This document shows positions 8,186 through 16,816 of a stretch of DNA of 16,816 bases, in pieces. Origin of the DNA: Ignavibacteria bacterium (GTDB lineage: Bacteria > Bacteroidota > Ignavibacteria > Kapaibacteriales > UBA961); the NCBI GenBank assembly GCA_016720145.1, contig JADJXV010000023.1, positions 1-16,816 on the forward strand, in the 5' to 3' direction. The notes under the pieces are model-generated. The model did no database searches. It was not told the DNA's origin and saw only the letters and a program-made list of their open reading frames with translations. Position 1 is the stretch's first letter; each line of letters opens with the position of its first letter. A program made the position numbers and the translations under genes.

Positions 8186-10324
8186 ATGCCTCCAAAGATA
8201 CAAAAACCGCAAAAAGAGAATACAACAAGCAAGGTATTGCCGAAAAAGAGTGTACCGCAAAAGAGTAAAAAGCCGGAACCATTTAGCAAGTTTGATACGA
8301 CTGGATTTGATAAAGAAACAGTTGTAGCATGGTACAAGCTCATGCATTTGGGACGTAGATTGGATGAAAAAGCTGCACTTTATCTAAAAATGGCAAAAGG
8401 GTGGTCATATCATGCACCATTTGCAGGTCATGACGGGATACAGCTTGCTATTGGTCAGATTTTTCGTTCCGGAAAAGATTTCTTGTTTCCGTATTACAGA
8501 GATTTAATGACTTGTCTCTCCGCCGGGCTAACAGTCGAAGAAATAATTCTGAATGGATTAAGTAAAGATGCGGATGTAGCAGGGGGCGGACGCCACATGA
8601 GCAACCACTTTGCAAAGCCGTCAATTCGAATTCAGAATGGATCTTCATGTACCGGTAATCACAGCCAGCATGCAGCAGGTACAGCCCGTGCAATTAAGAA
8701 ATATAAAGGCGATGAAGTCGCAATTTATTCAGGCGGAGAATCTGCCTGCTCTGAAGGGTACTTTTACGAGGCTGTCAATGGTGCATCCCGAGAAAAATTA
8801 CCGGTGATTTTTGTCATCCAGAATAACAAATACGGAATATCTGTCCCAGTAGAAGAACAGACAGCAAACATCAGAGTCTCGGATAATTTTGTTGGTTTCA
8901 GTAATCTGAAAATTATCAATTGCGATGGTCGTGATCCGTTTGATTCATTCAGGGCATTAGAAGAGGCGAAGGAGTATGTACTCTCAGGAGCCGGCGCTGC
9001 TATGGTACATGCAGATTGTGATCGTATCGGCTCACACTCCAACTCCGATAATCAAGAGCTCTATCGCCCCAAAGAGGTCATTGAAGAAATGAAAAGCAGG
9101 GATCCACTCGTTAGATTCAGAGAATTATTGCTGGATAAAAAACTGCTTAAAGAAGAGCAAATTCAAGAACTAGAAGCTGAAAACCAACGACTGATATTTG
9201 CAGCCGCTGATAGAGTAGAGCCTGCAGCTGATCCTGCACCGGAATCATATAAAACGTTCTTATTGCCTGAAGCTGTTGTATCGTATGACGACGACTCTGA
9301 ATCTCGATACACCAATGATCCGAGTGCTCCACAGCTGACATTCCGCGAGGGTATAAATCTGGCGATGTTGCAGGAATTTAAGCGTAATCCGAACACATAT
9401 CTGTGGGGGCAGGACGTAGCTTCTGTAAAAAAACAAGGTATATTTAATGTACCCAAAGGTTTGCTTGATGAGTTTGGGAATGACAGGATTTTCAATGCGC
9501 CAATTGCTGAAGATTATATAGTAGGTACAGCAAATGGATTCTCGAGATATAGTGACGATATACGGGTGGTAATAGAAGGCGCTGAATTTGCTGATTATTT
9601 TTGGCCGGCAATGGAGCAGTTTATAGAATGTTCACATGATTTCTGGAGAACAAAGGGGCAGTTTTCGCCTAATATCGTCATAAGGTTAGCCAGTGGGGGA
9701 TATATTCAAGGCGGTTTGTATCATTCGCAAAATCTGGATGCTGTGTTTTCACATATTCCGGGAGTGCGAGTAGTATGTCCTGCGTTTGCTGATGATGCTA
9801 TTGGGCTGATGAGAAATGCGATACGGTCAAGAGGCGTAACTATGTACCTTGAGCCCAAATTCCTCTATAACTACCGTCCTACGTCTGCCTCAGAGCCTGG
9901 TGAAGATTTTATTATACCCTTTGGCAAAGCAAAAATCAGAAGAAAAGGAAACGATGTAACGCTTATCAGTTATGGTAACGCGATTCATATATCGTTACGA
10001 GCTGCCGAAGAGTTGTCTAAAGAAGGTATTTCTTGTGAAGTAATTGACTTACGGTCACTTGCCCCGTGGGATACCAAAACTGTGTTTGAATCAGTTAAAA
10101 AGACCGGTAGGGCAGTTGTAGCCCATGAACATTACAAAACAGGTGGTCTGGGAGGTGAAATTGCCTCTACAATCAGTGACGAATTGTTCAAATATTTGGA
10201 TGCTCCTGTAGGTCGTGTATGCTCGAAGGATACACCGGTTGGATTTGCAAAATCATTAGAAAGTGCAATTCTGTTAAACCAAGCAGATATAATTGAGGCA
10301 GTAAAAAAAGTAGTGAAATATTAA
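8186..10324 (+). CDS. Fused alpha-beta E1 component of a 2-oxoacid (probably branched-chain) dehydrogenase
   Basis: The E1 component decarboxylates a 2-oxoacid on thiamine diphosphate and passes the acyl group to the lipoyl arm of E2. The 712-residue frame is unbroken. Residues 1-32 form a Lys/Pro-rich tail. The alpha part spans about 40-355: FPYYRD (101-106), GGGRHMSNH, and the thiamine-diphosphate motif from SGGESACSEG (182-191) through EAVNGA to IQNN (211-214). The beta part spans about 383-712: LTFREGINLAM, FNAPIAEDYIVGTANG with the activating Glu-442, ASGGYIQGGLYHSQNLDA with the active-site His, then IDLRSLAPWD and VVAHEH. Such alpha-beta fusions are known in Bacteroidetes and relatives. 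The aminotransferase upstream favours branched-chain oxoacids, but pyruvate cannot be excluded. E2 and E3 are not in the window. The usual GDG that opens the thiamine-diphosphate motif is GGE here. Confidence 0.93.
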   Translation: MPPKIQKPQKENTTSKVLPKKSVPQKSKKPEPFSKFDTTGFDKETVVAWYKLMHLGRRLDEKAALYLKMAKGWSYHAPFAGHDGIQLAIGQIFRSGKDFLFPYYRDLMTCLSAGLTVEEIILNGLSKDADVAGGGRHMSNHFAKPSIRIQNGSSCTGNHSQHAAGTARAIKKYKGDEVAIYSGGESACSEGYFYEAVNGASREKLPVIFVIQNNKYGISVPVEEQTANIRVSDNFVGFSNLKIINCDGRDPFDSFRALEEAKEYVLSGAGAAMVHADCDRIGSHSNSDNQELYRPKEVIEEMKSRDPLVRFRELLLDKKLLKEEQIQELEAENQRLIFAAADRVEPAADPAPESYKTFLLPEAVVSYDDDSESRYTNDPSAPQLTFREGINLAMLQEFKRNPNTYLWGQDVASVKKQGIFNVPKGLLDEFGNDRIFNAPIAEDYIVGTANGFSRYSDDIRVVIEGAEFADYFWPAMEQFIECSHDFWRTKGQFSPNIVIRLASGGYIQGGLYHSQNLDAVFSHIPGVRVVCPAFADDAIGLMRNAIRSRGVTMYLEPKFLYNYRPTSASEPGEDFIIPFGKAKIRRKGNDVTLISYGNAIHISLRAAEELSKEGISCEVIDLRSLAPWDTKTVFESVKKTGRAVVAHEHYKTGGLGGEIASTISDELFKYLDAPVGRVCSKDTPVGFAKSLESAILLNQADIIEAVKKVVKY

Positions 10325-10422
10325 AAAATATACAACTACGGTGTGGAAAATAAGAGTGTGGAAATAATCTGACAGTGTGCAAAACGTGGCACGACAAAAT
10401 TAGAATGTTTTCATCATATTTT

Positions 10423-10469
10423 AGGCTGAAATATCATTGAATAAAAACTTTTCATTGGTATTTCGGCTT
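10423..10469 (+). repeat. 19-bp imperfect stem-loop between the E1 gene and the tRNA
   Basis: The arms 10423-10441 (AGGCTGAAATATCATTGAA) and 10451-10469 (TTCATTGGTATTTCGGCTT) fold around a 9-nt loop. Fifteen positions are Watson-Crick pairs, three are G-U, and one is a T-T mismatch. All three wobbles pair only in plus-strand RNA; in minus-strand RNA they become A-C mismatches. It therefore looks like an RNA hairpin at the 3' end of the E1 transcript, about 100 nt past the stop. No U-run follows, so it is not a standard terminator. Its 3' arm overlaps the -33 element of the tRNA promoter. Confidence 0.6.
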
Positions 10470-10485
10470 AGGAATACTATATTTG
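10455..10485 (+). promoter_or_regulatory. Bacteroidota-type promoter of tRNA-Arg
   Basis: TTG (10455-10457) is followed after 20 nt by TATATTTG (10478-10485), an exact fit to the Bacteroidota TTG-N19-21-TAnnTTTG form. The mature tRNA begins 30 nt after the -7 box. The downstream TPR gene has no clear promoter of its own and may be read through from here. Confidence 0.7.
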
Positions 10486-10514
10486 CGTGAATATGCGGAA
10501 TGTGTCGGGTGAAT

Positions 10515-10588
10515 GCGCCTGTAGCTCAACCGGATAGAGCGTTGGATTCCGGTTCCAAAGGTTGGGGGTTCGACTCCCTTCAGGCGTA
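10515..10588 (+). tRNA. tRNA-Arg, anticodon CCG
   Basis: The 74-nt gene folds into a full cloverleaf. The acceptor is GCGCCTG with CAGGCGT (the outermost pair is G-U). The D-stem is GCTC/GAGC. The anticodon stem TTGGA/TCCAA closes the loop TTCCGGT, whose anticodon CCG reads the arginine codon CGG. The variable loop is AGGTT, and the T-arm GGGGG-TTCGACT-CCCTT contains two G-U pairs. The discriminator base is A, and CCA is not encoded (ACT follows), so the tail is added after transcription. Confidence 0.95.
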
Positions 10589-10652
10589 CTGATAGTCCTT
10601 AGTATTATAAAGAGTTAACAACTTAGAACAATAAAACCAAAGAGAAAACACG

Positions 10653-11378
10653 ATGGCTAATCATGATGAAATAGTGCAATCCGGCGATGATGTCGTAGGA
10701 GGATTTCAAGAGAAACAGTCGGATTTGACGGCGCAAACACCTTCTGATTTGAAAAATAAATTCAAGATAGGGTTGATGGCTGTAGGAGTGGTGATAATAG
10801 CGATTGTTGCCATAGTTTATTATAATAAATCGAAAAATGAAAAAGAACAGGAGGCATCGGCTGCACTTTCGAGGATACGTACTGTTTTCGAAAGTGGAGA
10901 TTATGCTAAAGCAATGAGCGGTGATGCAACTAAGATGATTAGAGAGACACAGTTAGTGGGCTTGAAGAATATCGTCGATCAATTTGGAAATACAGAAAAC
11001 GGAAAAGTTGCAGCGTTATATGCAGGTAACTCCCTTGTTGCGCTAAAAAAACATAGTGAAGCGACAGAGTACTTTGAGAAGGCTCAAGGCAGCTCATCGA
11101 TAGAAGTTGTAGTAGGAGCAATGGTTGGATTAGGGGTATGCAAAGAGACAGAAAAAGATTATGCAGGGGCTGCAGATTTATATGAGAGAGCATCAATGCA
11201 AACTACACAAACTGCATTGAAAGATAAGTTCAGACTATATGCTGCGCTAAGCTTTGAGAAAGCAGGAAATAAGGAAAAAGCTGAGAAATTGTACAGAGAA
11301 ATTTTGCACGGTGAAACAATGGAATACATCGGTGAGTCTAAGAGCGGATTGACGAGACTTGGCATGATTGTTGAGTAG
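10653..11378 (+). CDS. Membrane-anchored TPR protein, YfgM-like in layout
   Basis: The 241-residue protein has a polar N-terminal tail of about 37 residues and then one hydrophobic helix at about 38-57 (KIGLMAVGVVIIAIVAIVYY). A Lys/Glu-rich segment follows, then a helical domain with TPR-like repeats to the end: LYAGNSLVALKKHSEATEYF, GVCKETEKDYAGAADLYERA and AALSFEKAGNKEKAEKLYREI. The basic residues after the helix and the acidic N-terminus make the topology uncertain, but the layout resembles YfgM-type proteins, which hold a TPR domain in the periplasm near the Sec translocon. That function is an inference. The ribosome binding site is weak (AAAGAG). The gene starts 64 nt after tRNA-Arg and ends 88 nt before the giant surface-protein gene. 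Confidence 0.8.
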   Translation: MANHDEIVQSGDDVVGGFQEKQSDLTAQTPSDLKNKFKIGLMAVGVVIIAIVAIVYYNKSKNEKEQEASAALSRIRTVFESGDYAKAMSGDATKMIRETQLVGLKNIVDQFGNTENGKVAALYAGNSLVALKKHSEATEYFEKAQGSSSIEVVVGAMVGLGVCKETEKDYAGAADLYERASMQTTQTALKDKFRLYAALSFEKAGNKEKAEKLYREILHGETMEYIGESKSGLTRLGMIVE

Positions 11379-11381
11379 TGT

Positions 11382-11462
11382 CCTCCGTTTAGTCCTTATA
11401 AATAGATATAAAAAGTTAAATATAAAGTTAAATTATTACAATTTTATTCATCCAAACGGAGG
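11382..11462 (+). promoter_or_regulatory. Inverted repeat able to sequester the ribosome binding site of the giant gene
   Basis: CCTCCGTTT (11382-11390), three bases after the TPR stop codon, is an exact inverted copy of AAACGGAGG (11454-11462). The second copy contains the strong ribosome binding site (GGAGG) of the gene starting at 11467. The 63-nt spacer is AT-rich and holds two direct copies of AAAGTTAAAT (11412-11421 and 11424-11433). Pairing would cover the ribosome binding site in any transcript that starts upstream of 11382. Regulation is an inference. Confidence 0.5.
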
Positions 11463-11466
11463 TATT

Positions 11467-14400
11467 ATGCAACGTTGGTTTCGTTTAAGCACTCTAATCA
11501 TTGCGTTCGCCCTATGTGTCAGTACGGGGTTTGCGCAAAAACCTCGTGTGCAGGTTGCAGGACGAATAGCCCCTAATGAGGTGCGGATATTTTTACAGGA
11601 TAGTGTGTATCAAATAAGTGGTACATATACTGTAGCCGGGACATTAATCATTGAGCCGGGAACGGAAGTTATTTTCTTCGATAATGGCCGATTGATAGAT
11701 TCAGTTGGCGGTCGGATTATAGCTGATAGTCGGTTAAGCGCGGCGTACAATGGTACATCGCCAACATCAATTGGACTACTTGAATATAATGATATGAGAT
11801 ATTTTCTCAGCTCATCGGTAGTTCAAGAGACGAATTATAATGAGAATACCATACAAGGTACGCTTAGTTATCCGGGCAATTTTGGAAGCCCAAGCAATTA
11901 TGTAAAAATACAACTACATTTTTAACGTTGTGTTGGACACCGTTACAAAAAGTTGGAAAACCTTGTAAGCGGTGCAAGTTTACCTGCGCCATCATCTGGG
12001 AAAATCGTCGTGTCGCCGATGAGCAATTATGTTTTCGTCAGCGAGATTGTGGTCAACAGATGATATTATTCGTTTCCAGCCTTGGAGAAGATTGTTCGGT
12101 GTGACGCCGAATATTCCTGTCAATAGTGCTGCTAGAAGAATCGTATTTAGAGGTCAGCCAATTAATGATTACTCACGTGGTGGGGACACATCATTGTGAT
12201 GCCGGGAGCAAGAGCTGCTTTCTTCAGAGATGTGGACTTTAAAGATTTTAGAAAAGACACAACGGTTGACAAAAGTTTTTGTATGACACTGCTGGGGTTT
12301 CTTTGGCGGCTCAGTCGTCAATTCTACAGTTGAACGACGAAATGAACAAGTTGACGAACGGTGCTGGTGGCGCGTTGACAAGTTTCTCTGAACGAACATG
12401 GTTGTTGAATTGTACTTTTTCAAACAACATTGCCCGCTATAGAGCTGGTGCGTTGCAGCTTTTACAAGCGCCGCGTGGTGCTGTTTATCCAGATACAACA
12501 GGGTTGAATATTACAAGACAGGTATTCCAAGACAAAAACCCGTCATTGACGGAAAGTGATGGAAGTACGATTGCTCAAAATGTGATTTCATTGAGTGAGT
12601 TGGATAGAACAGTGGCAGAGCCTGCTGTCTCAAATTCAGATTCACGTCGTCAATTAGTCGATGATGCTCGTTTAGCTGTATATCATGGACGTGTTAGACA
12701 GTTGACTTTTGATAACAACAGAGCGTTGCTTTCAGATGTTGATACTTTGAGAATCAATGGAAATAGAGTAGTAACGGATACCAATCGGATCGCAGTGCTA
12801 CGAAATAGCGCTTGGAATAACGAAGCATTTGGTGGCGCTATGTTGATTTCGGGTAGAGATCAAGATGAAAATAGAAAAATTGAAATTGGTTTGGGTGTCA
12901 ATGATAGTATTAGAACAGCTGCAGGTCCATTTGGATTTGTAAGTTTTGGTTCTAAAGACTTTGTTACATTTACCAATAATTATGCAGTAAACCGCCAGGC
13001 TTCACCAAATTCAAGAGGTGCAAAAGGTGGCGCGTTGTATATCGGAAAATACACATCGTTAATAGTTAATGGGTCGTTTAGAAGTAATTATACTGAAACA
13101 CCATATCAAATTAACAGCAATAGCGAACAGTATTCTTTAGGTGGAGCGATTTTCCATGAGAATACACTCGGTAGATTGCAGCTTCGTGGCAATCCAAGCT
13201 TGGCATCTGAGTTTTTAAATAACAGAGCTGGTTCGGGTGGTGCGGTATATTGCGATGGTAATTCAGATCCACGTCCGTCGCCAATTATTGGTGGTTCAGA
13301 TGTGTCTAATCCAAGAATTCGTGATTATGGGCGCAGAATGAGTTTTGAAAATAACACTGCAATTGCTCATGGTGGTGCAATATACACAAAGAGAAATTTG
13401 ACTGTATATGGTGCGGGTGGTTTTATAAATGATTTACCGCTTGCACAAGCATACGGAACAGGGTTTACAGTGCGGTTTGCAAATAATACAGCCGGTTTCT
13501 CTGGAGGTGCGATTGCAGTTCACTTGCCAAGTATCGAACCGCCAGTTCCAATTGAACAGCGTTATATCAGATTGGTAAGAGCTGAGTTTAGAGATAACAC
13601 TGTAGGACAACTTGCACCATCGTCAAGTTTGGAAATAATTAAACAAGTACAAGGTGGTGGAGCTGTTTATTCGAAGAATGGTGATTTGAATGTTATCAAA
13701 GGTGTGGAATTCAATAACAACCGTGCATTCAACAGTAATGGTGGGGCGATTGCAATGGTTCATCCGCGTACATCTTCAAGAAGATTCTTCATCAGTGATG
13801 CTGATGCATTAACATTGTTGCCGAATGGTACAGCTATTGGATATACATCTAACGATAGTTTATATGATAACAGAAGACAAACAGTAGTTGCTGCAGATGT
13901 TAGAAGTTTGACAAGATTCTATAACAACATGGCTGAGCCAAATCCTGATTCAAGACTACAGGGTAGTGGTACGACGCAAATGTCGGCAAATAGCATAGAT
14001 ATTAAAAGATTCCATCCTGGATTTATAAGAGACGTATTGGGTAATGGATTGAGAGAAAATGGTGTTGGTTTGGGTGGTGCGATTTATATTTTAGATAGTG
14101 TGACACCACAAAGAAGATTTAGAGCTGACTCTATATTCCTCAATCGTGTAAGAATTCAAAATAATACTGCATATACTGGTTCAGCGGTGTATTCAGATAA
14201 CTATGATTTGAAAGTTGTGCTGACAAGATGTTTGGTTACATCTAATAAATCAACATCGCCTGTAGGTAGAACGCAAGATGTTATAGGTGGTCCGTTAGTT
14301 GGTGCAGATAATCCAGCTTCAAGTGATTTAGCCGGTGCTACATTCTATGGTGAAATTATCGGACCTATTCCGTGGACCTCATTCAACATTGCAGCTAACT

Positions 14401-16816
14401 CGATCTATGATAATGATGCGAGATTCATTATAAGATTGCCGGATGCTCCAAACTCGAAGAGTGTTCTTTCTGGTGGAACGGGTGTTGGTTTTGGTGGAGT
14501 GGATACTTTACGTGGTAACTATTGGGGTGAACAGAAGGAAATGTTTCAACGGTTATTAAAACAAGTCAACCTGTTCCATCACCTAACGGTGGAGTACAAG
14601 AAACGTTTTTCATTCAAGGTAATGGTAAAACACACATGCAGTTCTTAAGAGCTGGCAGAACAGATGATACACATCAAGGTCCATTTGAACAAAATGGTTT
14701 CCCTGGGTATGTTTATACTGCTATTCAAATAGGTAAAATACCAGATACACTCTTAATGGCTGGTAGAATTTATGACTTCTTTGATAAAGGAACAGACATG
14801 AAGACGGCTGACTATTCTTTTAGAAGAATGTCGCCGATTGAAGATTTTGCTGTTGGTATTCCTCCGAAATTGCAAAGATATTCCAATGCTTCAAGAGCAT
14901 CAAATAACAAGTATGTAAGAAGACTTACAAGAGATCCATTCAGTACAGATTCATTGAATTATGCTACAGGGCAAGAAAATGTACTATGGAGACAATTAAG
15001 AAGATTACAAACAGAGTTTGCTCCTGATTATAGAACTGGTGAGCTTGCCCATCCAATTGGATACCCACTTTTCTTAGAAGCAAGAGCGAAATATCAAGGT
15101 GAAGATATATATCAAAATAACGACGATCAAACGACACCAAATACTTCGACATTCTTTGTTATTAATGACTCGACTGGTGATTACATCAGAATCAATATGA
15201 GTCAAGTTACAGATATTCAGACATTAAATAATGATGGTGTATATCCTAAAGAAATCTTAAGAGGTAGAGTTGATTTTGTGCTAGATTCAGTTGAAAGAAC
15301 AGGTACAAGTGCTAGAGTTAGAAGAACTTACGAAGGACTTTATAACTTCGGTGGAACAGAAACTTTATTACCAAGACTTGCTGATTCAGCATTTAATGAA
15401 GACATATCTGCATTTGGAGGTAGAAGATATGAACTGACCATGTCACCAGCTTTAAATAAAAGAGGTGTGTTATATGGAAATGGTCAAACAATAGTTGTAC
15501 TCCAAACAGACCCAAGTATGCCTGCATCATTAGCGAGCGGTTCAGATACAATCGTTTCATATTTTGCTGAAAGATGGAATGATTCGCTTCTGTTAGACCT
15601 GGAAGTTATGTTAAGAGTAATTTCACGGACAGTTTTATGGAGAGAAGGAGTAGATACTGCGATAGACAAAGGTCTAGGTTTCAGAATTGGTACTTCAACT
15701 CCTCCGCCTGTATTTACAGGAAATAAAATTGCGTTAGAAAATCCAAAAGTAAGTCCACAATATGTTTCATCTTACAAAAACAAAATTTATTTGTCAGAAG
15801 ATGAAAAGTACAATAAACTCAGGTCCAAATAGAAGAACACGTGACTCTATATTTGTGATATCAGCTATTGATTCAACTTTATGTATGATCCACGTTGGGC
15901 AATGGATATAAATGCAGCTGGTGGTACAAGAACTGATACAATCTTCAAAAGATACAACCAATTAGAGTTGGCATGGTATCCATTATATGTTGGTCAATTT
16001 GGAGATACTATTAGAGATGTTTCGAATAATAAGTTAACAGCGTTACGCAGATGGTTGAAAGCAGACACAGTATGGCCGTCTATGGGTGGGTGTAAGCCCA
16101 AGAACAAAAAAGGCGTTTATTATGGTGCTAGAGGTGTAATAGAGTTAAAAGGTCAACCAACTAACCCATATGTAGTGCCAGGTGGTGAATGGGTAGAAGT
16201 GGTAGCAAAAAATTATGCACCGACGATAAGAACTGTAGATGCATTAAAGGGAATTGCATTGAAACCAGCAGACAGTGCATTTATTACAGATACATTATCA
16301 AAATTCATCTATTTGTACCCTTCCTACTTCCATGCACAAAGATATGATGATACATTGTTGAGTGCACCAAGAAATGCAAGATTCTTAAATCAAGATACAT
16401 TGAACTTTGGTTCGACCGATTCGTCCGTTTATAGATTTATGATATTTGTAACGGATAGTTTTCCGGTATTCTCAAGAATCGAAAGAGCGAGTGCAAATTG
16501 TCTCTTAGGAACACAATCGTTGCTGGTAGCAAATGTGACAGATAAGTTAAGATTTTATGTTGACTTCAATACAGATGATGAAAGTGAAGATTCCATAGCA
16601 GCTAATAATGAAGGTTGGGATTTCAGATATGGTAAAACATCGTATGCATTCTTGTCTAAATCTATGAGAACTTCGCCTGCTGATACAGCAGTTGACGAAC
16701 TCTATCAATTAAGATCTAATTGGATGGCAGATCAATATATGTATGCTGAAGGTTCAGACACAACACGTGATCAATTTGCAAATGACTTTACCTCTAGAGG
16801 GGTAGTAAATATTAGA
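11467..16816 (+). CDS. Giant secreted Pmp-like beta-helix surface protein, N-terminal 1,784 codons, eight frameshifts; runs off the right edge
   Basis: The ATG at 11467 follows GGAGG and begins a signal peptide (MQRWFRLSTLIIAFALCVSTGFA). A beta-helix cap follows (TLIIEPGTEVIFF, GGRIIAD). From about residue 280 to 990 the protein carries ten GGA[ILVM] motifs alternating with FxNN-type motifs (FSNN, FDNN, FTNN, FLNN, FENN, FANN, FNNN, FYNN), as in chlamydial polymorphic membrane proteins. The helix region ends near GNYWG (14516-14530). The last 760 residues are non-repetitive, rich in Thr, Asp and Arg, and unknown to me. Frame breaks, with the apparent change in this sequence: about 11905 (extra A), 11961 (C missing), 12033 (extra T), 12181 (one missing), 12280 (T missing), 14536 (one missing), 15805 (extra A) and 15879 (T missing). 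Every repaired frame makes sense, and the last is open to the edge. Surface display, possibly by the type IX system, is inferred. Confidence 0.85.

Noticed and set aside
12279..14530. CRISPR or tandem DNA repeat suggested by recurring ggtggtgcgat-like words
   Set aside because: The spacing is irregular and the similarity is at protein level (GGA and FxNN motifs), so it is a beta-helix repeat.
1..16816. Mobile element, prophage or defence island
   Set aside because: I found no transposase, integrase, terminal repeats, restriction or toxin genes; the genes are housekeeping or surface functions.

Overview
The window is about 16.8 kb of a moderately AT-rich bacterial chromosome. No phage, insertion sequence, CRISPR array or rRNA is visible. 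Several traits point to the Bacteroidota/Chlorobiota side of the FCB group, possibly a Chlorobi-, Ignavibacteria- or Kapabacteria-like lineage. These are two promoter-like sites of the Bacteroidota type (TTG/TTTG, 19-20 nt, TAnnTTTG), few good Shine-Dalgarno sequences, a small acidic DUF2795-type protein, a fused alpha-beta 2-oxoacid dehydrogenase E1, and a giant Pmp-like beta-helix surface protein. The placement is an inference.

Layout. On the minus strand lie mnmE (579-1936) and the start of mnmG (1-460), the two subunits of the tRNA U34 modification enzyme. A perfect parS-type palindrome (484-499) sits between them, which suggests that the locus is near the replication origin. A biotin-protein ligase (1963-2699, plus) diverges from mnmE and converges on an Omp85/BamA-like outer-membrane assembly protein (2705-4982, minus). 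Upstream of the Omp85 gene, on the same strand, is the DUF2795-type gene (5064-5303) with its own promoter. A strong hairpin with a T-run stands between these two genes.

On the plus strand follow gatB (5588-7040, the tRNA-dependent amidotransferase subunit), a class IV branched-chain aminotransferase (7200-8152) and the fused E1 (8186-10324). The aminotransferase and E1 look like an operon that turns branched-chain amino acids into 2-oxoacids and then acyl groups. A tRNA-Arg(CCG) with a good promoter, a membrane-anchored TPR protein (10653-11378), and a secreted protein of more than 1,780 residues that runs off the right edge (11467-16816) complete the window.

Quality warning. Thirteen frameshifts break six of the genes: one each in mnmE, birA, omp85, gatB and ilvE, and eight in the giant gene. 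Nearly all are single bases, often in homopolymers, and each repaired frame continues with family-typical or plausible sequence. Indel errors in the assembly explain this better than gene decay. I therefore give whole-gene coordinates spanning the shifts and name each site.

The observations I find most worth following are the parS site inside mnmEG, a 19-bp hairpin whose G-U wobbles suit only plus-strand RNA, a 9-bp inverted repeat that could hide the ribosome binding site of the giant surface protein, and the terminator-like hairpin just before the Omp85 start codon. I see no convincing new multi-gene system.
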